DNA of 64,000 nt from a virus. The position numbers and the translations under genes are program-made. Location of the stretch: the IMG/VR virus record IMGVR_UViG_3300043774_000178, positions 1 through 64,000 of that record. One strand, given 5' to 3'. Position 1 is the stretch's first letter. Each line of letters opens with the position of its first letter. Below, piece after piece: positions 57,247-64,000 of the stretch. The notes beneath the pieces are model-generated. The model was given only the letters and a program-made list of their open reading frames with translations, did not search any database and was not told the origin of the DNA.

Positions 57247-58503
57247 TTATAAGAATAAATTAGACCCGTTAGAGTCATCATCATCTTTAAAATCTAAATC
57301 AAAATCAAAGAAGTCAGTATCTTTTTTTTCTTCTTCAAGTTTCAGTTCATTCTCCATAGCTACATGATCTTCAGGAGTAGGAGTTATTGAATCACCTTCC
57401 CAAGCAAATGGTTCTTGCTCTTCAGTAACTTCTGTTTCCCATACTATAGCTTCTAGAACTTTAGTATCTTCTTCAACTTTTTCTATCATAGCCTCCTCAT
57501 GAACTTCTACAAATGTTTTATCTTCAGGGATAACTATAGAAACTTCACTAGCAATAACATCATCTTCATATTCACCATCCTCAAGATCTTCCATAAATGC
57601 TTCCCGCATCATTTCAAAATCTTCATCCATACCAATAAATGCATCAGATACTTTAGGATCTGTTACTTCTGCTGACTGAGCATTTGTAATTTCTTCTATC
57701 TGATCTAGTATATTTGTTTGACCTGGATATGCATACAAAGGATCTATTGGTAAAACCACATCTCCTACTACAGAAACAGATACACCTGGGGTATCTAATT
57801 CTTCTGTAAGTACAAAGTGCAATACTCTCTGATCCTCCATCCACGTTCTAGGATGAGATTGTTGCAAAGCTAGAGTAACATGATTATAGAATGCCCATAG
57901 GGTATTCTTACCACCATTATAGAAAAAGCTAGGTTTAGTCATCTGATTCCTTACAAAGCTAGCTTGCTCAGTATTAAGTACCTCATACTCAGCAAATAGG
58001 ATACCTAGTATCTCAGCTTGTCTTCTATCAGTAAGTTGGATAGACTTCATTTCATTCTTTGCATCTACTAACTGATCATAATACATCATAGCATTAGTAA
58101 TCTGAGCTTGCATACTTGCAATTGTATCAGCATCTGCAGAACCAGTATGCTTACGATTATAGCTACCCATATCACCTGAAATCATAACTGCACCACTAGC
58201 ATTTATATAAGTACCAATAGCACATTTAAACCTCATTTGTTTATTATAACTGTTTGCCCATGCAAACATCAATGACAACTCGGGATCACTATTATACTCT
58301 AACTTGTATATACCCTGTGCAATTTGTCCATCATGAGTACATCTGTACTCTTCTTCTACAATTCCAAAACCTTGACTAGTAAGCTCTTGAAAAGCATAGT
58401 CAATAATAGATTCATGAGATATAACAGTGTAAGTGTCCGCATGATTAGGTAGCGGAACATTTACAATATAATCTCTAGTTACGTTTTTAATTTTTCTTGG
58501 CAT
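57247..58503 (-). CDS. DUF932-like phage protein with acidic tail (418 aa)
   Basis: The first 260 residues contain SHESIIDYAFQELTSQGF, FKCAIGTYINASGAVMISGD and KNTLWAFYNHVTLALQQSHP, which resemble the DUF932/phage-plasmid-like family seen in replication regions. The match is from memory and moderate. Residues 270-418 are strongly acidic and probably disordered (EEVEDTKVLEAI-like stretches, EEEKKDTDFFDFDL), ending in FDLDFKDDDDSNGSNLFL. This is an SSB-like acidic C-terminal pattern that often recruits other replication proteins. The start overlaps the stop of the DNA polymerase gene by 1 base (TAATG), linking it to replication. Confidence 0.5.
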   Translation of the reverse strand: MPRKIKNVTRDYIVNVPLPNHADTYTVISHESIIDYAFQELTSQGFGIVEEEYRCTHDGQIAQGIYKLEYNSDPELSLMFAWANSYNKQMRFKCAIGTYINASGAVMISGDMGSYNRKHTGSADADTIASMQAQITNAMMYYDQLVDAKNEMKSIQLTDRRQAEILGILFAEYEVLNTEQASFVRNQMTKPSFFYNGGKNTLWAFYNHVTLALQQSHPRTWMEDQRVLHFVLTEELDTPGVSVSVVGDVVLPIDPLYAYPGQTNILDQIEEITNAQSAEVTDPKVSDAFIGMDEDFEMMREAFMEDLEDGEYEDDVIASEVSIVIPEDKTFVEVHEEAMIEKVEEDTKVLEAIVWETEVTEEQEPFAWEGDSITPTPEDHVAMENELKLEEEKKDTDFFDFDLDFKDDDDSNGSNLFL

Positions 58504-60500
58504 TAGAATAAACTTAATTGTGATTTATTTGGTTCTAGATTATGTATCTCTTTCATAATCTTTTCTAAATAGAATTCATAGTTCAAATCATATTCACCTA
58601 TATCTTTCTTGACATAATCAATAAAGAGAGTCTGCAACCACTTACCAGCAACAACCTGAGTAGTTCTCTTATCCAGATAATTATACTTTATAATCTTAGA
58701 GCCCTTGTTAGATACATAGTACCTAATAGTATTCTGCAGTTTATCTTTCTTATGTACGTGATTTACAACATATTCCTGATTAAACTGCCAGTCACCCTTT
58801 ATCTTTTTACCTGCACAGAAGTCATAGATATTTCTCTGATTAGCTAAAAACTCTATAGGATCAACACCATGAACAAAATAATAGAAGATAGCTTTAGGAA
58901 TAACTAAAAAGCTTTTGTTCTTGTGTAATGCTAGACCGTGGAATTCAAATCTACCTTTACACTTTACTGCATTGTAATAATACTTTTTATCATCAGTCTT
59001 ATAGAATACATAATGAGGATTATCTTTCTTGATTCCTCTTAATGTTTCTAAATCAACTTCTTTAGGAGTATTTACAGCTATGTAGTTATTCACATCACCA
59101 ATAATCATTTTATCATAGGTATCATGCTCTAGTTCTAGATTAGTAATCTGTTCCCATTCTTTACAGATCTCATAGTATTTATCTTCATACTCTCTTGGGA
59201 TCATAGTCTCAAGACCATCAGTATTCTGCATCAACGGAATAGCACCAGGAATCCTTTCACTTACCATCTCATACAGTAATGCTAGACTAAGTTGACCATT
59301 AATAGTAATCCTCATAGTAAACTCAGGATCATATAGAAAACTGTTCTCATCATTACTAAGACCATAAGTAGAATTCAGAATAATCTTGTATACATAATTT
59401 CTGACATCTTTCTTACTGATCTTTCTTCTCTCATTAAAGAACCATTCATACTGCTCACAGAAATCTTCTTTAGGTAAATGTGCAGGAGACCATCTGTTTC
59501 TAATAGCAAGATTAGGATAGAAACTTACAACATCTGATGTCATAATTATTACATCCTTATCTGACTTATAGATACCAGCTTTCCTAGCACCATGAATACC
59601 ACCTAATCCAAAGTCTGTCTTAACTCCTTTGTACTGTATTGAATATTTAAAGCCACCTTTAGTCTGATCAGGATATACTATTATCTCCCGGAATCTACTA
59701 ATTAGTTTTTGAAAGGTAGCTGTTTTGAAATCAAGATAGTCAAGTAGTATATCTTTTACATGTATCTCTGTTCTCCTAGTTCTAAGTTGTCTTATCTCAT
59801 TTTTCTTATAGCCCATTTTCTGACTCAAGAAATGAAGAAACAAGTCTTTAGATATCTTAGTTTCAGAAGCACTGAAAAGATTAATGTTATACTCTTCTGT
59901 AAGTGTCTTACGTAAAGCAATCTGACTCTTACTAAGTTGCATAATTTTCTTAGTAGAGTTAACATCATTCTTACAATACTTGATTATCTCTTTTATCTGA
60001 TCAAGAGTTTTTATCTCAGTACTATGATGAATAGGCATATCAACTATGTTGTCCCAGTCCATTGTGTACTGTATCCACTTTAATGAACTTCTCTTAGCTG
60101 CATTATCCCAGTGATTAAGTTTGAATACATCTACCTGGTTAATTTGAATATCCCAAGGATTAAATTCCAGAAACTTATCTTCATTCTGTCTTTGAATAAT
60201 ATCTTGAGCTTTTCCATATATCCATCTAGCTACTTCTTCTGGATTCATATGTACTAGTTGCTCATGACTTCTAAGAATGTATTCAGTTATCTGACTATCA
60301 AACCCTAGTCCATTAAAGCTTACATGCCACTCATCTAGTTCTATATTTCTGATAAGAAATTCTATCAGTTTTTCTGTGTCATTTTGAAGCCTATGTATTA
60401 CAAAAACTTCTGTATCATCTGTTTTAATATCCTGAAACACAGCAACAAAGCAGTTGCTCAAAGTTTCATAGTCCATGACGTAATGTGTACGTTGATGCAT
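58503..60500 (-). CDS. Family B DNA polymerase with 3'-5' exonuclease (665 aa)
   Basis: The exonuclease motifs are complete: MDYET (D10, E12), FNGLGFD (N63, D68) and YCKND (Y175, D179). The polymerase motifs are SDVVSFYPN (motif A, D323), KIILNSTYG (motif B, K372, N376, Y379) and QNTDG (motif C, D428). In motif C the usual first Asp is Asn and the Ser after the catalytic Asp is Gly. The metal-binding Asp remains, so activity is expected. A GGIHG segment (300-304) precedes motif A. It replicates the phage genome. No terminal-protein domain is visible. A T-rich TATATATC leader precedes the ATG. Confidence 0.9.
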   Translation of the reverse strand: MHQRTHYVMDYETLSNCFVAVFQDIKTDDTEVFVIHRLQNDTEKLIEFLIRNIELDEWHVSFNGLGFDSQITEYILRSHEQLVHMNPEEVARWIYGKAQDIIQRQNEDKFLEFNPWDIQINQVDVFKLNHWDNAAKRSSLKWIQYTMDWDNIVDMPIHHSTEIKTLDQIKEIIKYCKNDVNSTKKIMQLSKSQIALRKTLTEEYNINLFSASETKISKDLFLHFLSQKMGYKKNEIRQLRTRRTEIHVKDILLDYLDFKTATFQKLISRFREIIVYPDQTKGGFKYSIQYKGVKTDFGLGGIHGARKAGIYKSDKDVIIMTSDVVSFYPNLAIRNRWSPAHLPKEDFCEQYEWFFNERRKISKKDVRNYVYKIILNSTYGLSNDENSFLYDPEFTMRITINGQLSLALLYEMVSERIPGAIPLMQNTDGLETMIPREYEDKYYEICKEWEQITNLELEHDTYDKMIIGDVNNYIAVNTPKEVDLETLRGIKKDNPHYVFYKTDDKKYYYNAVKCKGRFEFHGLALHKNKSFLVIPKAIFYYFVHGVDPIEFLANQRNIYDFCAGKKIKGDWQFNQEYVVNHVHKKDKLQNTIRYYVSNKGSKIIKYNYLDKRTTQVVAGKWLQTLFIDYVKKDIGEYDLNYEFYLEKIMKEIHNLEPNKSQLSLF

Positions 60501-60524
60501 GATATATAGTTTTATTATATAAGA

Positions 60525-60553
60525 AAGGGAGAGCTACCGCATAACCCTCCCTT
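60525..60553 (-). terminator. Candidate hairpin between the 124-aa gene and DNA polymerase
   Basis: A 7-bp stem AAGGGAG/CTCCCTT with a 15-nt loop lies downstream of the 60574-60948 gene on the minus strand. The T tract is poor (TTTCTTAT), so it may only attenuate transcription into the polymerase gene. Confidence 0.5.
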
Positions 60554-60573
60554 GTCTTATTTTGACAGAGTAA

Positions 60574-60948
60574 TTACTTTTTCATAAAGGACTCGAAGTC
60601 AAACTCCTTACAGTTTACCCCAAAAGTAGTAACAAGTCCTTTAATAGCCTCATGATCTTCAAGATAGAATTCTTGAAAGGTTTCAATGGTTCTTCTTTCT
60701 TCTTTAACTGATCTTCCATTTGGTCTTTTAGTTTTAAGAGGAGCAGGATCACCATTATCATCTAGCTTAGGAAGCATGTGTAAAGTTGTCTTAGTAATCC
60801 TACTAATAACAACAAATACTTTTGTTCCTGGATCCCATATACATTCTACATATGGACAATCCATTGATAAAGGAATCATTCTAAATGTTTGGTCTTCATT
60901 CCAAGAAGACTTAACTAGGAGCATATTGCCTCCAATGTTTGAACTCAT
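60574..60948 (-). CDS. Unrecognised conserved-type phage protein (124 aa)
   Basis: A small alpha/beta protein. N-terminal strands (MLLVKSSWNEDQTFRMIPLS, then CPYVECIWDPGTKVFVVISR) are followed by a basic loop and a C-terminal helix (HEAIKGLVTTFGVNCKEFDF). No catalytic motif is visible. Its place beside DNA polymerase and its strong A-rich AAAAAAACCAACAA leader suggest an abundant early replication-associated protein, for example a small nucleic-acid-binding protein. That is inference. A weak hairpin follows. Confidence 0.65.
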   Translation of the reverse strand: MSSNIGGNMLLVKSSWNEDQTFRMIPLSMDCPYVECIWDPGTKVFVVISRITKTTLHMLPKLDDNGDPAPLKTKRPNGRSVKEERRTIETFQEFYLEDHEAIKGLVTTFGVNCKEFDFESFMKK

Positions 60949-60965
60949 AATTGTTGGTTTTTTTA
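60949..60965 (-). promoter_or_regulatory. AAAACCAACAA leader (minus strand)
   Basis: AAAACCAACAA (60961 down to 60951) ends 2 bases before the ATG of the 124-aa gene. It is identical to the words before 712 and 8211 on the plus strand, so it serves genes of both strands. Confidence 0.4.
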
Positions 60966-60976
60966 ATGTTTACAAA

Positions 60977-61543
60977 TTAACCTAGAATTTTTTTGTTTTG
61001 CAAATCTTTGATATCTACAGTTAGTCTTTCCTTTTCTAGGTCTGGTTTACTACAAAGTTCACCTACGGATCTTAGTAAATCTTCTGAAGTTCCTAAGAGT
61101 TCTGCATAAAGACTAAAATAGTTTTCTGGAAACATATAACTGTTTACATAAACATATGTACTACTACTCTTGTCAAAATGATCTCTTACTTTGCGCCTTA
61201 TTTGCATACTTAGCTGACTATACTTACCATTAATGAACTTCATCCAATCAGATTTTAAATCAGCAAAATCAAATATTACAACTGTTCTACCATCTGCAAG
61301 TTTGAAATAATCACTTATTCTTTTATGCCCTAGTAACACAGTTTTCTCAAACTTGTGATACTCAGCATCTTCTCTTGCAGGATATACAGCTATAAATTTA
61401 GCATCCTCAGAGGATACATGTCCATCCCAGTGAACATAAGTCTGTTCTGGAATAGCTACAGCACCTCTTTTAATACCAAGGAGCGGATACCACAACACCT
61501 TGGATTTTTGAAAATAGCTTTTATAAAGCGCATCAATTGCCAT
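60977..61543 (-). CDS. Unrecognised replication-region protein (188 aa)
   Basis: Alpha/beta protein with a beta-rich first half (KSKVLWYPLLGIKRGAVAIP, then TVVIFDFADLKSDWMKFIN) and a helical second half ending KDLQNKKILG. The motif YPLLGIKRG and the aspartates in IFDFADLK give no sure family assignment. It starts 5 bases after the exonuclease stop codon, so both are probably made from one transcript and may act on the same DNA ends. There is no signal or membrane segment. Confidence 0.65.
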   Translation of the reverse strand: MAIDALYKSYFQKSKVLWYPLLGIKRGAVAIPEQTYVHWDGHVSSEDAKFIAVYPAREDAEYHKFEKTVLLGHKRISDYFKLADGRTVVIFDFADLKSDWMKFINGKYSQLSMQIRRKVRDHFDKSSSTYVYVNSYMFPENYFSLYAELLGTSEDLLRSVGELCSKPDLEKERLTVDIKDLQNKKILG

Positions 61544-61548
61544 AAAGC

Positions 61549-62577
61549 TTAAAGTTTTAAGTTACCCAATGCAAGCTCATAAGGAAGAGTATAATCTCTT
61601 TGTTTGTAGTGATAGTCTAAGACTTCCAATACATGTTTGAAATTATTCTCCCATACTTTCAGAGTTTGTTCTGATACTTGATAAGGATAAATCTGGTTAT
61701 ATTTATCTACTACAATGAACGTGAACACCACTTTCCAATATTCAGCATCAGGTCTGTGTCTAATAAAGTTATTTATTGTCAAGCCTAAGTACATCATAGC
61801 TTGAATATCATAACGATAATAGTCAACAGATTTTGGGAAATCTTGAATCAGCTTACCGGTTAGCTTAAGGTCATTGATAAATATAGTTCTAGATGATTCT
61901 TCTATAACTAGATTATCAACAACTCCTTTTAAACCAAAATCATGATTTTCTAAATCAGTTTTCAACATGAGTTCATTCATACAGGACATGGATTGCGGAC
62001 CACTTGTCCCTAATTGGAGAAGAGCTTTTACTCTGTCATCTGCTCTTATTATTCCAACAACTTCTTCTGCTTGCATTTTTACTGCAGCATCTATTACAGT
62101 TTTGTTTTTCTTAATCTTAAGAAAGTTAAAGTACTCTTTGTTATTATCTGTAAGAATCTTCTCTAACCTCTGAGCATCAGTCTTAAGACTCTGGTACAAG
62201 TTTACAGATAGCAAGTATGTTAGTATCTCATTACTAAAATCTCCAAGATCCAGTGCAGGGTTATTCATCTGAAGATAATAATTATTAAAGATATGATCTA
62301 ACAATAGTCTATTACTATCTGTAGGAATTTTACCAGGGAGCATAATAAACTGTTCATCAAAACTTTCTGGTTCAAGTAACAAACAGTGTGTTGCCCTACC
62401 TGCTACTAGGTGGGCATCAACACTATCTTCTCTTTGCTTAAGTATATAATGGCTATAGAATAACCTAGGTGAGAATAAAAGCTTATTTATGCTTGAGTAA
62501 CTAAAATAAAACTTCTCTTCATAAAATTTCTGAATCTCTTCAGATGAAATCAAAATTGATTGTGTTTGTATTGACAT
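61549..62577 (-). CDS. PD-(D/E)XK exonuclease, RecE/Cas4-RecB-like (342 aa)
   Basis: The N-terminus has FYFSYSSINKLLFSPRLFYS and VAGRATHCLLLEPESFDEQF, typical of phage exonucleases of the RecE (exonuclease VIII)/YqaJ-like PD-(D/E)XK group. The core is LKGVVDNLVIEESSRTIFIN followed by DLKLTGK, matching the G-x-x-D, then D-x-K pattern. The YYRYDIQAMMYL helix gives the Q-x-x-x-Y-type end. It probably digests DNA ends for recombination or for host DNA breakdown. The start codon lies within the end of the upstream gene, a 38-base overlap, suggesting coupled translation. Confidence 0.78.
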   Translation of the reverse strand: MSIQTQSILISSEEIQKFYEEKFYFSYSSINKLLFSPRLFYSHYILKQREDSVDAHLVAGRATHCLLLEPESFDEQFIMLPGKIPTDSNRLLLDHIFNNYYLQMNNPALDLGDFSNEILTYLLSVNLYQSLKTDAQRLEKILTDNNKEYFNFLKIKKNKTVIDAAVKMQAEEVVGIIRADDRVKALLQLGTSGPQSMSCMNELMLKTDLENHDFGLKGVVDNLVIEESSRTIFINDLKLTGKLIQDFPKSVDYYRYDIQAMMYLGLTINNFIRHRPDAEYWKVVFTFIVVDKYNQIYPYQVSEQTLKVWENNFKHVLEVLDYHYKQRDYTLPYELALGNLKL

Positions 62578-63703
62578 GTTCTACCTCCTGTGTATAATTA
62601 TCTTTTAGGTTTACTATTAATTCTTCATTCATGAGTTTATCAAACTCTTCACTCATAGTCACAGCTTTTACTTGAAAGTGTTTTGAATAAGATCCTGGAA
62701 TATTATTCTGAAACTTATTAAGTAAATGCATTAGATTGTCTCTTGTAAGAGCATTCTTATCTCTAAGAATCTCTACACAGTCATCCATACCGGGTGATAG
62801 ATGTCTATCAAATCCCATATAACTTTTAAGAGCTTTAAAGTTTACATGATTCCTACTAGGCATATCAGATATCCTACTACCAAAATCATAAAACAAATCT
62901 ACTAGATAAAGTATGCTACCTACATAATCACAGTTTGCCATAATCTCCATAGCAACAGTCCAGTTCTCTTTATCTGAGCTCATGAACATATCACTAATAG
63001 CTTTATGCATATCAGCATCAATTACTACAGCTTCTGGACCATTGATATAAGGCATAAGAGCTACTTCTTGAGTAAGTTGTTTACTAACAATAGAATCATA
63101 TAAATCCTTATGTGCATCAGCTACTTTATAAAAAGTTTGTCTGTTTCTAGTTACTCCTTTATCTCCATAATAAACTTTAGCAAGACGAAAAGGTAAATTA
63201 ACTTCTGTGAATACTTTAGCAGTAAAGTTATCACCTAAGATTACTACATTTTCTGTATAAAATTCTAGAGCTGTCTTAAGTTTATCATAATAGTAACTAT
63301 CAATATGGTTACCTTCTTTACAAGATTCTATAAACTCTGTGAATGATTGCGTATCACAGGTATGATACCAGTTATCATCAAATAAATTAAACCCAGTCTT
63401 TCTACCTGCAAAGATATGACTTGCTTTATCAGGATCTCTTACTATTTTGATACCATACTGAGAACCTAGATCTTTCAGTTTAACTCTTGGAATACTAACA
63501 CCAGGTAGAAAATAGAAAGTATCCCCTTTTTGAGGGGAATAACTTTCTAATACATCATTCTGAGTAAAAGACAAATCACCTATAGCATTAAAGCTACCAG
63601 TTATCATATCTACAGAAGTTTCAATATAAAACTTAAAGCAGTCGTTTACAAAGTTATCTGCTTCTGTTAATCTAATTACTAAATAATTTTTCAAAGAACT
63701 CAT
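62540..63703 (-). CDS. Unrecognised conserved-type phage protein (387 aa)
   Basis: Soluble alpha/beta protein with an aromatic N-terminal part (SLKNYLVIRLTEADNFVND, FYFLPGVSIPRVKLKDLGS) and a helical, acidic C-terminal part. DPDKASHIFAGRKTGFNLFD and NVVILGDNFTAKVFTE are the most distinctive segments but give me no family. It overlaps the PD-(D/E)XK exonuclease by 38 bases and sits 5 bases after the next upstream gene, so it belongs to the same early transcript. A DNA-processing or replication role is possible from context alone. Confidence 0.65.
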   Translation of the reverse strand: MSSLKNYLVIRLTEADNFVNDCFKFYIETSVDMITGSFNAIGDLSFTQNDVLESYSPQKGDTFYFLPGVSIPRVKLKDLGSQYGIKIVRDPDKASHIFAGRKTGFNLFDDNWYHTCDTQSFTEFIESCKEGNHIDSYYYDKLKTALEFYTENVVILGDNFTAKVFTEVNLPFRLAKVYYGDKGVTRNRQTFYKVADAHKDLYDSIVSKQLTQEVALMPYINGPEAVVIDADMHKAISDMFMSSDKENWTVAMEIMANCDYVGSILYLVDLFYDFGSRISDMPSRNHVNFKALKSYMGFDRHLSPGMDDCVEILRDKNALTRDNLMHLLNKFQNNIPGSYSKHFQVKAVTMSEEFDKLMNEELIVNLKDNYTQEVEHVNTNTINFDFI

Positions 63704-63708
63704 AACTA

Positions 63709-64000
63709 TTATTTTACAGCCATTTTAACTACAGCAGGATTCATCATCAACTTAGCCCATTTAGTCTTATTACCATTTACAATCTCCTTGATAATAAAAT
63801 ACTTAAGGTCATCTGTGAATACATCACATCCTGTAGTAAGTTTAATTACTCTATTTATCATTTGATCACTAACTGGTTTTGTCTCAGAATGAACAAGACA
63901 ATAGTTAATCATCCTAGTTGCAATTACACTAGAGATATCTGCTCTAAAGTTACCTCCTTGATTTACAGAAGAGTTAAGAGCTCCTACTACATATGCTTCA
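63709..64000 (-). CDS. Partial gene of unknown function, cut by the right edge
   Basis: The frame is open to the window end, so the true start lies outside. The ATG at 63912 is internal. The 96 visible residues (EAYVVGALNSSVNQGGNF, then IATRMINYCLVHSETKPVSD, ending WAKLMMNPAVVKMAVK) look helical. No motif is recognised. It is the upstream neighbour of the 387-aa gene, 5 bases away. Confidence 0.7.
   Translation of the reverse strand, partial: EAYVVGALNSSVNQGGNFRADISSVIATRMINYCLVHSETKPVSDQMINRVIKLTTGCDVFTDDLKYFIIKEIVNGNKTKWAKLMMNPAVVKMAVK

Noticed and set aside
1-64000. tRNA genes, CRISPR arrays, integrase or IS elements
   Set aside because: The gaps between genes are mostly under 80 bases and hold hairpins or AT-rich leaders. 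I found no cloverleaf-like segment, no regular spacer repeats and no transposase or recombinase motifs.

Overview
The window is about 64 kb of a crAss-like phage (order Crassvirales) that infects a member of the Bacteroidota. Four things support this. The fragment at the left edge has the C-terminal sequence typical of a crAss-type major capsid protein. A single-chain RNA polymerase carrying the DFDVD metal motif sits inside one of three giant ORFs (2382, about 4070 and 1953 aa). A P22/crAss-type ring-protein, stabilisation-protein and cargo-protein block precedes those giants. The replication genes lie on the opposite strand. Base composition is AT-rich, Shine-Dalgarno sites are mostly absent, and A- or T-rich leaders precede the starts, as expected for a Bacteroidota host. 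TAA, TGA and TAG all end genes, so the standard bacterial code holds here.

Plus strand, 1-12.2 kb: the capsid gene and its terminator; an unrecognised 338-aa gene; then a cassette of seven small, very basic proteins (1.7-4.6 kb), several full of MxKGG-type motifs and two resembling DUF5872 and DUF6321. These are followed by a probable head-tail ring protein, a probable Dps/ferritin-like helical protein, a highly expressed 549-aa virion protein with an inserted glycine-rich beta module, and a group of cysteine-rich structural and fibre-like proteins ending at a strong hairpin at 12.2 kb.

Plus strand, 12.3-28.3 kb: a tightly overlapping operon of an IHF/HU-like protein, two ring/tubular proteins, an 1815-aa stabilisation (muzzle-like) protein, and three cargo-like proteins rich in dispersed GG motifs.

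Plus strand, 28.4-56.6 kb: a 971-aa cargo protein, then the giants. The first (2382 aa) contains a PD-(D/E)XK nuclease. The second (about 4070 aa) holds a zincin-like HExxH site, the RNA polymerase catalytic core and a C-terminal nucleotidyltransferase-like motif. The third (1953 aa) has a second HExxH site, a LysM-like insertion and a hydrophobic helix near the C-terminus. These are probably packaged in the capsid and ejected with the DNA, so that early genes are transcribed by the virion RNA polymerase.

Minus strand, 56.6-64 kb: the end of the replication/early module, convergent with the virion genes and separated from them by a hairpin terminator. It encodes a 57-aa protein, a MazG-like pyrophosphohydrolase, a DUF932-like protein, a family B DNA polymerase with a 3'-5' exonuclease, two unrecognised proteins, a RecE/RecB-type PD-(D/E)XK exonuclease, a third unrecognised protein and one gene cut by the window edge. 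Portal, terminase, helicase and primase are not in this window. I saw no tRNA, CRISPR array, integrase or insertion sequence.
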